In this document: positions 19,625-29,689 of the stretch, piece by piece
Numbering within the stretch: position 1 is the stretch's first letter
Layout: each line of letters starts with the position of its first letter
From: Undaria pinnatifida
Taxonomy: Eukaryota > Sar > Phaeophyceae > Laminariales > Alariaceae
Assembly: GCA_012845835.1 (NCBI GenBank)
Contig: JABAKD010000029.1
Span: 5,110,000-5,173,999, forward strand
Direction: 5' to 3'
DNA length: 64,000 bases
Translations under genes and position numbers: made by a program
The notes under the pieces: model-generated
The model's database searches: none
The model's input: the letters and a program-made list of their open reading frames with translations, nothing else
Told to the model about the DNA's origin: nothing

Positions 19625-20960
19625 TATTGATACTTCTCCCTTCCCCTTGCCGCCTCGGTAATGCATGATGCGAGGCATGCCCTAGCAGGCTTGTAGCCAG
19701 TGGGTGGGGGTCTTTCTGGCGGGTGTAAGGCCGGACTCACCCTCAAAAGAGTGTTACCTGCTTGCTGCTGCGTGTGGCCGCGAGGCTTAGGCATGGCAGT
19801 AGAGGTGGGTCGTACGTGGTGCATTAGATTTGGTCATCTACGATTATCACGGCTTTTTTGGCAGCAGCGGCGGAGTAGCCATGCTTAATCGGGATGCTCG
19901 TGCGCGGAGGCAGGCGCCACCACGAGCCACACTACGGCGCAGTCTTCGTTTAAGTGGAGCAAACTGCGCCGGCAAGAGGCTGGATTCGACGACAAAGGAG
20001 GAGCGTGACTGAGCATCGACGGGCGGGGAAGAGACGTACTGAAATCTCCCTGAACGAGAACTGTTGATTTTCAGACCAGCACCGCAAAGCTGCGAGGAAC
20101 AATGTATTTGTTGGGACGGGGGAGAGGGGGAACCGATTGGAATTGAGCGTCAACGAGAGCAAGTGCGAATGAGCGGGCCGAGTGAACTAAAAGGCGATGA
20201 GGCGGCCATGGAGAACCACAGCAGGAATATGGCACACAGAGACCAACGACCCGCACGCACACCATCATCACGAGGACAGCGATCGTCTTCTTTCATGATT
20301 TTTTTACGAGGGAGTAGTACAACATGTTACTTTCGTCACTCATTATTGTAGTGCTGGTAGAGTTGTATACCCTTCATGGGGAATGACCCCCCGCAATTTT
20401 CAACTTTCAGGTACGGGCGTCGTAGCTGCGCTGCAACTTGTCAGATAACCCGCGGGCAATCGTGGCGATCATTGATGTTTGTAAGATGGTTTTTGGTTCG
20501 ATCAAGTTCGATTGCTCTCTTTCCACAGCATGCGCTCGGGTCGTTACTTTGACAGTACTCCAGACAGCAGACGCTCTTATCTGTGCTCACGATTACAATG
20601 CCGTTCGTATCATGTAGGCAGCCTAACCGCTGTAGTTTCCAGCCGCAAGTTGGCTAGATGTGGGAACGGGGGAACGCTATGCCATAGTTGAGTGGATACC
20701 AGCGGCCATGTGACTTCATTTTGCACACTGGATCATTTTTCTTGTGCGCCTTCTTCGTATCGTGCGTTTGTGGCGCTCGGTTAGTTGTTGTTGTCGTTGT
20801 TGTTCTCTCGCATAATCAAGTTCGTGGTCACAGGACAGGCTCCAGTCACTCTGGAACTGAGGAATACAGGTACTTCCCGCGGACTAATTTTGATCTCATT
20901 TTATTTTCGGATCATCCTAGGGCTCCAGCACCTTTGCATGACCACGGACTTTTAATGTTT
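19625..20960 (+). repeat. Inverted-repeat arm 2 of a dispersed element
   Basis: Plus-oriented partner of 15,060-16,330, with a ~3.3-kb spacer between the arms. The outer end runs GACCACGGACTTTTAATG, then a CAACAACAAC stretch, then GCGAGACAACAACAAC. Differences between the arms are spread evenly, including small indels, so the two copies have been separate for some time. No conserved frame is kept in both arms. Confidence 0.75.
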
Positions 20961-20971
20961 CACAAGACAAC

Positions 20972-21006
20972 AACAACATGAAGAGTTAATGCGAGACAAC
21001 AACAAC
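20972..21006 (+). repeat. Short (CAA)n tail
   Basis: CAACAACAACA, then ATGAAGAGTTAATGCGAG, then ACAACAACAAC: two short CAA runs at the end of arm 2, the unexpanded counterpart of the long arrays elsewhere. Confidence 0.75.
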
Positions 21007-21175
21007 TGGTATACAGGGCGCCCGGACATTCTTTTTTCGACACCTCACATCCAAAAAGTCAGAATGAAAACAAACCGGAGCGGTGTTATCGCAAGACGAT
21101 TTTATGTACAACAAGTTCGTTTTTTCCATATTTTCCCACTTCAGAATTCTACCAAAGTTTTCGGCAAAATGGTAA

Positions 21176-22245
21176 GGCCTTACCCAATAAGCTAGCATAT
21201 CGTTTAGCTTATTTTGGCTTTTTGAGCTTATGGAAAAGCTTATGTCCGAGCGAGCATAGCCACCATGCCAAATCGCTTATGTGCGAGCATAACAAGGGAA
21301 ATCGAGCATAAAAGGTGGTTATGCCGGCTTCCATTACAGGTGTATACGTTCGTCTGGTTGTCTGGCAGCACGGTGGAGACGCCAAATGGGTGGCCGCACG
21401 GCAATAAAGCGATTCTCAAGGCTTAATCACACCCATTGTCGGCTCTGTTTATCGCGATATTGGACGGTTCTACATAAAAACACTTAGAAACGCACACACA
21501 CGCACGCGCGCGCGCCCACGCGCACACGCGAGCACAAAAAAGCGGAGAGCGCAAGGGACGCAGCCGATCTTCCGATTCTCCGATCTTGCAGCGATGGCAA
21601 CCGCTCACCTCAAGTACAACAGGGGGTGTGGAAAGTAGCGTTGCGACGTGCGGGGTGCGGGGGTACTGGGTAGTCCGCTGTGTTTGGTTAGGTCGCTAGC
21701 TCTGTTTTTGCTGTCGAGTTTCGAGTAGAGAGTTCAAGCAAGTTTTCCAATTGACATGGTGGGCAGTTCATGGTGGGCGGTGGTATGGAAAAGGCACTGC
21801 TGTGCGAACTTTGCTGTATATAGACAAAACACAAAAACACACAACAACATCAATCAGTACTAGCAGTATGATATACCTACATATATGAGAATACACTTTC
21901 CAAGTGTATAGGAGCATATATCGTATACGAATCGTATATATTTTACTTTTTCAGCACGGACACACCTGCACCTGCCATGTGGCTTGTAGAAAAACAAATA
22001 GCCGAAGAACCCACGTTTCACGAGCATATCTCGACGACAAGCAAGGATGCCCAATGAGTGTTAGACAAGCAAACACGCTTTTATCGAACAAAAATCAAGC
22101 AAGAGATGGAACAAAGAGCCAGCATAAGTCGAGCTTATCCGTGCAAAACTGGCATAAATCGCGAGCTTATTTCCAGTTTCAAAGCATATGCCCGCTGGAA
22201 AAAAAACTTATATTCAGAAAAAAGAGCTTATTATTGGGTAAGGCC
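21176..22245. mobile_element. 1.07-kb non-autonomous TIR element
   Basis: Left end GGCCTTACCCAATAAGCTAG, right end (complement) GGCCTTACCCAATAATAAGC. The terminal inverted repeats match over about 17 bases. AGCTTAT and related motifs repeat near both ends (21,210-21,300 and 22,120-22,235), as is common for transposase-binding subterminal regions. The interior holds a CACGCACGCGCGCGCGCCC low-complexity run (21,494-21,530) and no recognisable transposase. The GGCC start and TAA next to the left end would fit a PIF/Harbinger-type element, but the right flank does not repeat TAA cleanly. Confidence 0.6.
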
Positions 22246-22289
22246 ATAAAACATGGGAACTGAGCCTAAAATGAGAACGAACGTTTTTT

Positions 22290-22508
22290 TTAGAAAGCAA
22301 ACCAATAGTGTACAACTCCAAGGAATAAAGTTGACAGTTCTGTAGGGCTGTACAGCAGCCTTCGAATGAGCTGTCGCTCAGGCCGGAAGTCCTCGGCATC
22401 GCCACGGTAGCCAGAATCTAGCGAAATCACAATAAAGCCAGCGCATATCGCTTTTTGCGCCAACCCGAAGGCGCGAGATGGAGCATGACCGTTCTGACGA
22501 GCTCCCAA
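22290..22508 (-). pseudogene. Possible dUTPase fragment
   Basis: The minus-strand frame contains APSRAFGLAQKAI followed by LDSGYRGD. Known trimeric dUTPases have a Pro-Arg-Ser motif and, shortly after, a G-V-I-D-x-x-Y-R-G-(E/D) motif that binds the uracil and deoxyribose, so both order and spacing are suggestive. The sequence after GYRGD (AEDFRPERQLIRRLL) does not continue the family pattern in this frame. dUTPases hydrolyse dUTP to dUMP and occur in hosts, viruses and some retroelements. Length and context (next to a TIR element) point to a fragment at best. Confidence 0.25.
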
Positions 22509-22509
22509 C

Positions 22510-22880
22510 CCTAACCAAGTTATCTACAAAAACAAAGTATCATGCAAAACTCGTCAACGTCAAGCGCATCCAATGACCGTGCTGATTCTTCTTCCTATAA
22601 TAGTCTAGAGGTACCAACCTTTCTTGTCGTCACACAATTATGACACAAGCAAAATTCAGTAAGTAGTAGTACTTGATACATCCCACCAGGTAGGTGTATT
22701 CTGCACTTATTTCAAATATAAACGTTAAAATTTTTTGCTTAACTCATCAAGTATTTTCTCACGACAAAAAATACCAGACACATCTTAAACACACAATCCC
22801 CCACACACAATTGAATATATATGTGTTCTTCCAAACGAAATTAGCACTTACTTATCACCACAGATAGTAACCATAATAAG
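22510..22880. other. Unassigned AT-rich stretch
   Basis: No gene, TIR or tandem repeat recognised. It separates the possible dUTPase fragment from the second long C-rich repeat. Confidence 0.35.
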
Positions 22881-23955
22881 AACTACCCCCCCGTTCCCTC
22901 TTGTTAAAACGGCCCACTAAAAAATCAAAATCTGTCAGAGTAGTAAACACCACACCAGCCACCCGATATCACCTCATTATCTTTCTAGCCATCCATGCCG
23001 TAGCTCCAACTCATCCCCTCCCCCCCCCCGCCTTCGCCATTTTTCTTTTCCCCGCCCTTTTGTTCAAACGCCCCACCTACAATCGAAATCGACCAGAGTA
23101 ATGAATACTTCTACAGTAACAGACGAACGCCTAGACCTAGCACCACACGTATATTAAGCCCATACATATATGCGTAATGCGCGCTCTCGGAGTATCACAA
23201 ACAAGCTTGCAAAGGTGAGTTTCGATAAACACTTCGATCCCACAGCGGAGGAGTGTATATTCATTTTCATATTATATTGGATCTAAACCTATTCAAAACC
23301 CTTGCCACCCCCCCCCCCCCCACACACACCCCACACACACCCGAAACCCTCTTTTTTTTCCCCGCTCCCTCTTACTCAAACGCCCCACTTAACGTCGAAA
23401 CCTGTCAAAGTAATAAACGACTTCCACGCACTTGACATCACCTCATCATCTTTCTAGAGCCATCAATGCCGCTGCTGCAATCCCCCCCCCTTCCCCCCTC
23501 CCCCAACGCCCCTTCCTTCTCCACCACCGGCACCATCGCTTAGACCTAGCACCACGCGTATAGCAAACCCCTACATATCTATGCGACCTAAAGATATTTT
23601 AAAAACCATTCGGACCACCTCCCTGCCCTTTTGCACCCCTCCCTGCCCTCCCGCCCCCCACCCCCACCCCCTCCCCCACCCCCTCGAACGCTCCGCCCTC
23701 CCCTCAATGATGGCACGACTTACAGAATGTACAAAATAAACTGGTGTATTCTTTCCAAAACCGTCAGATTTATACCCTTATCGAATATAAAATTTCCACG
23801 CACAAATTACACGCCCGTCCGCCCCCCCCCCCCAGCCCCCCCACCCCCCCTCCCTCTCTTGATCAAAACCAGGCCCCTACGTCCTCAAAAACTCCGCCCT
23901 CTCCTCACCGGTTATTCGACTTGCAGGAGTCACTTGATATTATAAACGGATGCAT
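22880..23955 (-). repeat. C-rich dispersed repeat, copy 2
   Basis: Same order of blocks as 560-1,560, including the embedded CAGCTGT fragment at 23,190-23,275. Poly-C or CCCCA runs occur at 23,304-23,320, 23,480-23,510, 23,640-23,690 and 23,820-23,860. The proline-rich open frames are compositional. Confidence 0.75.
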
Positions 23956-24205
23956 TTCCTTCCACAGCTGTCAGATGTTGTCCCCCTCAGAAACGGGTTT
24001 TATATTTTCCGCGCACAGACTGCCTAACATCACCCAGTTGACCCTGATAGCTATGCTGTAGTTCCAAGGGGAGTTGCCGACTTATATCCTTAATCAGGAC
24101 ACACAACCCGGGATACGTGCGATCGGAGTATCACACACAGCTTGCACAGACAGATGAGATTCGACAAAATCTTTGACCTCACAGCTGGAGTTTATTTTCA
24201 TTTTC
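23955..24205 (-). repeat. CAGCTGT MITE-like repeat, copy at 24 kb
   Basis: Nearly complete copy. It follows the C-rich repeat just as at 1,555 and 62,530, supporting a composite C-rich + CAGCTGT unit of about 1.3 kb. Confidence 0.75.
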
Positions 24206-24238
24206 ATAATATTAACAACAATAAATACCTAAATGAAC

Positions 24239-24688
24239 CAGGGTGGTGTTCGGTAACGATATTTCAGGCGGTCTCGGATGGTGGGGCGGTACTGCCACCT
24301 GCCGGTAGTTTTGCTGACTGTAGGCGGTATTTCGTTATTTGACGGTAACTACCCTGACGGAAACGGTAAAACCATAATGTGCCGGTAATTATGTCGGTGG
24401 CAATAGGATACGACGCTAAATTTTTGACGGTAGACGGTATTTAGATATCTGGCACGGTAACTGCCTTGACGGAAAAGGTAACACTAAAATATGCCGGTAA
24501 TATTTCGAAGGTAATGCAACACGACACGGTAATTTCTTGACGGTAGACGGCATTTCATTTTTCGGCGGTAACGCCCTTCCTTCGCGGTAGACGGTAACAA
24601 GATAATATGCAGGTAAACGGCGGAATACCGGTACAGTCAGACGGGGCAGTAAAAAAAACAAAGGGTAGATTACCGAACACCACCCCAG
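24239..24688. mobile_element. hAT-like MITE with internal tandem repeats
   Basis: Ends CAGGGTGGTGTTCGGTAA and (complement) CTGGGGTGGTGTTCGGTAA form a TIR of about 18 bp, similar to the CAGGG(T)GG start of many hAT elements. Flanks AATGAAC and AATGAGC agree at 6 of 7 positions, in line with an ~8-bp duplication. The interior is about three units of ~115 bp containing GACGGTAGACGGTATTT and GGTAACNNCCTTGACGG. Non-coding. Confidence 0.65.
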
Positions 24689-24797
24689 AATGAGCTAGGT
24701 ATTAAGTAGTAAGAGTTTGTAAAGTATACGTCACGAACATAATATCATATATTATTGATCATTAAGTGGTTCATTTGAAAATCAGCACAGTAACTGT

Positions 24798-24799
24798 TT

Positions 24800-24879
<80 letters not shown>

Positions 24880-24884
24880 GCTGC

Positions 24885-24959
<75 letters not shown>
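24798..24959. repeat. (GTT)n microsatellite
   Basis: About 54 GTT triplets with GCTGCT and GTC interruptions in the middle. Poly-Val, poly-Leu and poly-Thr frames across it are artefacts. Confidence 0.95.
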
Positions 24960-25199
24960 GTACCAGGTATTTTGGGTATAAATCACATTACTTCTTCCTA
25001 ATTCCCCCGTCCATTCGGATTATGGTAATAGTGCGCAGAGTGGCTATCCAATGACACGCCTACAATGATAATTGAATAATTACACCCCGTCTGTTGGCCA
25101 TATCATGTAATAAAAATAGAATGCGTATTTCGCGTATTTCAACCCCCGGCCTCTATGCGGGTTCTTCTGACCATCCATGTAATACAAGATCGCCTCGTT

Positions 25200-25470
25200 A
25201 TCTCTTTCGAGCCGCCAACGCCGCTGCTGCAATTCCCACCCACCCCCGTCCTCAATGCCCCCTCCTTCCCCACCACCCGCACCGTCGCCTAGACCAAGCA
25301 CCACGCGCATAGCAAACCCCTACATCTATGCGACCTAAAGCCTTCCCCCCCCACCCCCCGCCTCCCCCGCTACATACCCCCCCCCACTCCCCCACAAGAG
25401 GGACTTACAGTTTCCACGCACAAATGACCTGCCCCATCCCCCCCTACCTACCCAGTAAGGACCACCCCCT
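25200..25470 (-). repeat. C-rich dispersed repeat, partial copy
   Basis: Blocks CCGCTGCTGCAATTCCCACC, CACCGTCGCCTAGACC and TTTCCACGCACAAATGACC in the family order, with C-runs at 25,345-25,390. It adjoins the first recognisable LINE sequence at 25,473 and may have replaced the LINE 5' end. Confidence 0.65.
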
Positions 25471-25472
25471 TG

Positions 25473-25815
25473 TGCTGATGGTCGCAAATGCTCGTACGGG
25501 CATGAGAGGGATCGGGTGGACCGACAGAAATGTTTTGAGTGCATACGGACCTCACCAGCTGAACGACAACAGAGGGCAACTATTGACTCACACACAACTG
25601 ATAACAAACCCGCCCTCCTCAACACGTACAATGCTACACCTTCTCGTGATATATCGTAAACGTCTCAGAGTCCTACCTAAGGAAAGGCCCAATACAGGTT
25701 TGACTACATACTGACACAGCAAGTGGATAGACGATTGGTACGTTATGTCACTGTGAGGACCGCACCCAGGAAGAACGGTGAGTCGGACCACAACCTCGTA
25801 ATCAGAACATTTGGT
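25473..25815 (+). pseudogene. LINE endonuclease domain remnant
   Basis: The C-terminal half of an APE/EEP-type endonuclease, the enzyme that nicks target DNA for non-LTR retrotransposition. Visible pieces in different frames are ARTGMRGIGWTD, HQLNDNRGQLLTH, an FDYILT-like block and SDHNLVI near 25,780. The Ser-Asp-His is the signature of the catalytic His end of the fold. The order and spacing fit upstream position relative to the reverse transcriptase at 27.2-28.1 kb on the same strand. Frameshifts make it inactive. The N-terminal half, including the catalytic Glu, is absent. Confidence 0.65.
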
Positions 25816-26075
25816 TTCTCCAGTCGTGAGTAGTGAGACCTATGCACCGGCCTGGACCTGGCACATCGTAGACTGACTCCCGATTTCACTTTTATAGTTT
25901 CTGGTGGAGGCATGAATTGCGTCAGCTGTGATATATGCGTGTACCACCTTGGTTTGTGTGTGTTTTTCCTGGGGTATTACACAGCTGCAAAGTGACTGGA
26001 GCCTGTCCTGCGACCACGGACTTGATTGTACGAGTTGTGTGATAACAAGAACAATCAGAAGTATTCATCGTTTGG
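25816..26075 (+). mobile_element. Dispersed insertion inside the LINE
   Basis: Matches 35,775-36,010 (GAGTAGTGAGAC(C/G)TATGCACC, GACTCCC(G/A)ATTTCACTTTTATA, GGTGGAGGCAT(G/A)AATTGCGTC). It interrupts the LINE between its endonuclease and linker regions. The other copy ends in a long (CAA)n array. This one ends GACCACGGACTTGATTGTACGAG and lacks a long tail. Confidence 0.65.
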
Positions 26076-26079
26076 GCGG

Positions 26080-26262
26080 CATCGTACCAAATCGTCTAAA
26101 GTCATAAAAAACCGGCGAGCTATTGATCTACCTAGATTAATGGCGGACCCGCATCTCCGAATGAACTGCCGAAGCGCGATAGCAACCAAGCTTGCCTCCC
26201 GGATACCCGGTGTGGAAAGGGTTGGTAGGTGTGGCGCCCCGGTGGTGGTCGAGGTGGAGGAG
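26080..26262 (+). pseudogene. LINE linker region remnant
   Basis: Plus frame with KVIKNRRAIDLPRLMADPHLRM..AIATKLASRIPG, which reads as the region between endonuclease and reverse transcriptase of the same LINE, since the tail of the endonuclease precedes it and the segment at 26,650 continues it. Function in LINEs of this type is poorly defined. Confidence 0.5.
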
Positions 26263-26645
26263 AAAGGTACTAACTAAGGCGGGTGTGATAACCCGATGTA
26301 CGTGTGTGGTGGGGCGTGATAGCTCAGGTGTGATAACCCAGAAATGGAACGCGGAACTGTGGCGTGGTAGCCGGGATGTATACACACAGGCGTGGTAGCC
26401 GTGCAGTAGTGAAGGCGCAATAGCCCTTGCAATATAAATGGGGCGTGGTAGCCCTAGGCGTGGTAGCCGTAGAAGAGACACAGAGTACACACAAGATAGA
26501 GACAAAAATTTAATCGAAAAATAGAGTTATATTATTTGGGCACATAAAAACCCACAACACAAAATCCCGTCGTGGAAATCCATTTCACACATTTACGAAA
26601 CCTCCATAATTCTCCCACCCATCTTTTCGACGGATTCTTGTTTGC
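26263..26645. repeat. Insertion with GGCGTGGTAGCC repeats
   Basis: Interrupts the LINE. About eight irregular copies of (G)GCGTG(A/G)TA(G/A)C(C/T)C between 26,280 and 26,475, then an A-rich stretch (26,490-26,545). Not a regular tandem. Probably an independent mobile insertion; I could not define its ends. Confidence 0.5.
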
Positions 26646-28624
26646 AATCTGACAATGGAGTGAGTACGTCCGACACCCGGTACAAATGCCGGAAGCGTTG
26701 ATGACGTGGCTTCATTACCGACCGAGACGCTAACGTCGAACGCGGCCGACGTAGCGCCCCCTATTCGGGGCAAATAGCTACCGAAGGGCTGGTGAGGGAC
26801 CGAGGAGATGAAAGCGGAGTTGAACGTACGACAGCAGGTTAGGGAAGACGGGAGGAAACGGGTCCGTTCTGTTCCAAACGATCGAGGTCTACGGCGAGCA
26901 TTGAAGGCGACCACCAAACAGCTGAAACACACGCGGGCGGAAGCTGTATAGAGGTTCTTCAACGATTACGCTAGCCAACTCGATGGGCGCATCCGAAACG
27001 GTGATCAAGTTGTCTTTTACAAACCCCTTAAGGGGATGGATGTGTAAGGGAAGAGACGTTTAACTCCCAGGATACCAAAGACGAGGAAAGTCGATTGCTG
27101 CGGGATAGCGCCCTCATCCGCGAGCGGTGGGTGAGGTGGTTTCACTAACTGCTTACCACCAATTCGGCGACCTATGACCCGAGCATTGTGGACGAGCTTA
27201 ATCAGTGGCGCCCGTGCAGATCTCTGGACGACGTCCCGCCTTGGTACGAAGTAGAGGAGGCGATCCGTGCGTTGGCTAACCGAAAAGCGGCAGGACCCGA
27301 TGGTCTTCCGGCCGAGGTCTTGAAAGTTTTGACTGACGAAGGATACTTGCAATCTCTCGGAAAGTTCCACAATATCATCGTCGCTGTGTGGTGGCGAGGT
27401 GGCGTGTCGCAACAATGGAAAAATGCAACGGTTACGGTGCTTCACAAGAAGTAAGATCGGACTGAGTGTGGCAATTATCGTGGCATATCCCTGGTGGTTA
27501 ACGCCGGCAAAGTTCTCCTCAATGTCATCGCGGGTCGTCCGAGTGACTATTGCCAACGCCAGAACGTTCTTCCGGAGGAACAGTGTGGGTTCAGACCCCA
27601 ACGCCCGACAGTTGACATGATGTTCGTAGTACGACGACTGCAGAAACTGGCGCAAAAAAGACACCCCCTTCTTTTTGTGCTTTGTCGACCTCACCAAAGC
27701 ATATGACTTTGTCGAATGAACCCTTCTGTGGGATGTCCTTGCTCGTTTTGGCGTGCCACCGGGAATGCTCGCCATCATCCGCCAATTCCACGATTTCATG
27801 CAGCACGAGAGCGGTTGGAGGATGGGAAAGTGCTCGCAATAGTTGGACGTTGGGCAAGGTCTCAGGCAATGATGCGTGCTCCCGCCACTGCTGTTCAATA
27901 TGTTTTTCACGGCGGTACGGCGTGTGGCCCAGAAATACTTCCTCGCTGATGCAGCCATCACGAGCAACATGGTGCAGCTCCAACTAAAGGAGAAATTCGA
28001 GAAGAAGGGCACTTCACGCACAGGCGAAGTCGACGGGCGGAGGGGGAAGGGGCGGAAGGAGGTGCAGAGATTGTGGGGTAAGCTGTACGCGGACGATGCG
28101 GGCATCGTATCGTGATTATCAGAAGGGCTGGAGAGGATGATGACGGTGATCGTGACTGGTCGTTCGGGGTTATAGTCTCCGAGGCGAAAACAGAAGCTAT
28201 ATGCCTGCAAACGAAAGGCGGGGGAAAGATGTCGTTCACAATCAATTCAGCCGGCCAGAAAAGCAAACAAACAATCACGATTGTGTACCTAAACGGGACT
28301 ATCACCGCAGACAGAGACCTTGGCACTGAAATAACGCGGCGTCTTCAGAGGGCCTGGGCGTGCTTCCAGCGGTACAAGATGGAAACCAACTATCGCCTGG
28401 GTGTGCGCTTGCGGTTGAAGGTGCGGGTGCTGAAAGCAGAGGTGGTTGAGACCCTACGTTACGGTTGCATGACGTGGAGCCCGAACAAGCCTGACTATTT
28501 CACCAATCCATGCTCTCTTGATACGGGGTATGGCGGAAACGGAACTGCGACGACCACACCCCATCGTACGCCGACGTGCTTGACAATACCGCCCCCGAGA
28601 GCATAGAAGCGATAGTGCGCTGAA
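26646..28624 (+). pseudogene. LINE reverse transcriptase, decayed
   Basis: Non-LTR retrotransposon pol. The linker includes LRRALKATTKQLKHTRAEAV and FFNDYASQLDGRI. RT fingers and palm: an ATG-free continuous stretch 27,188-27,454 with KAAGPDGLPAEVLK and WKNATVTVLHKK, then [17 protein letters not shown] near 27,580, a [10 protein letters not shown] block near 27,690-27,715 (the first catalytic Asp), and the catalytic YADD at 28,086-28,097. Thumb: SEAKTEAICLQTKGGGK and VYLNGTITADRDL (28,112-28,606), then LRYGCMTW. At least six frameshifts or stops. RT would copy LINE RNA into DNA at the nicked target. The long minus-strand frame over 27,017-28,210 is its antisense shadow. Confidence 0.9.
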
Positions 28625-28896
28625 GACCCAGGCCACGGTAGAGGGGTCCCCTTTTGGGCCTTTTCATTTTAGTGGCTAGGGGTCACTCGCGCGAGTAACC
28701 CCTTTGTTACTATGCGATCTTACGTTTTCTTCTTGTTTTATGTTGACGAAGCCAATCCGCAATGCAAAGGTGATATAAGCTGCGCCAAAACAACTGCGTA
28801 AACCATTTTCACCCGTGGGATACACAGCCACTCGTGCGAGTAGCTCAAACACCCCAGTGAAAATGGGGGTTCCCCCCTTACCGAAGCCTTGGTCGC
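28625..28896 (+). mobile_element. ACTCGCGCGAGT MITE inserted in the LINE
   Basis: 272 bp between GATAGTGCGC and AAACGGAGGATATTG. Removing it restores a continuous LINE reading frame at the junction (..EAIVR / KRRILFAGFV..). Imperfect TIRs: left GACCCAGGCCACGGTAGAGG, right complement GACCAAGGCTTCGGTAAGG. CGC lies on both sides, a possible 3-bp duplication. It carries the palindromic GGGGTCACTCGCGCGAGTAACCCC-type stem at 28,679-28,702. Relatives at 13,122-13,416 and 3,780-3,882. Confidence 0.7.
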
Positions 28897-29660
28897 AAAC
28901 GGAGGATATTGTTTGCGGGATTCGTGGCACGTACAGGGAAGGAGCGTCTGCCACAGAGGGTGATGTTTGGGGAGCTTGTTGCGAGTAAGGCCTACTCAAG
29001 CGGGCCAGAAAAGGACTGGATGGCTCATTTGAATGAGCACATGTGCATCTTTGAAATGAAATTCAAAGGGCGGCGAAAGGCTGCTCAGAAGGCCGGCAGA
29101 TGGCCTCGGCGAGTAGAAGAGGGAGATAAGTTGTTCATGCGGAGTTGGCATAAAACGGCGAAACGTTAAGGTGCACAGCGACGCTCAAAGGCTGCGGCAG
29201 CGCCATACACCGTCGGCATCTCTAAGAGGCCGGGGGAAGGGAGAGGGGGGGAGGAGGGGAAGGGGGGAGGAGGGAGGAGGGGAGGGTGAAAGGGGAGACG
29301 TCATGCCCAAGAGACTTAAGTCTGGGTCTGGCAATTATCGTCTTGAAATTTGTGGGCATTCCGATGGCCGTCACACAATAGCGTAAGACCGCTCTGACTT
29401 CTTCGTTATGTTGCGTTCTCTCCCCAGTGCCGTTGATGATGCAGTTGATACCCTCCATGAGCCCAGTGCCGTCTTAAGTCAGTTCCTAGGGTCTGCTAGT
29501 ATTACCTTTGTTCACTTTTCCATTCCCTGCTTCCTGTTCTTGTCTTGCCTTTTCTTGATTGTCTTGTCTCTTATTTTTTTCCCTCATTTTTCGTTTTTTC
29601 ACCTTATATTCTTTCCTTTTTTTTTATCTTCTATTCAATTCTATGTTTCTGTTTTTCAAT
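28897..29660 (+). pseudogene. LINE C-terminus and 3' end
   Basis: The open frame 28,909-29,169 (FAGFVARTGKERLPQRVMFGELV..) continues the LINE protein after the MITE, with a basic C-terminus. A G/A-rich run at 29,229-29,290 and a T-rich 3' region to about 29,660 follow. I see no poly-A tail or target duplication, so the 3' boundary is approximate. Confidence 0.65.
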
Positions 29661-29689
29661 GAGCTACGAGCGTCTATCGTGCGTATGCG

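Noticed and set aside
27017-28210. 397-codon minus-strand frame, the longest in the window
   Set aside because: It lies opposite the reverse transcriptase; the plus strand shows conserved LINE motifs including YADD, so this is an antisense shadow.
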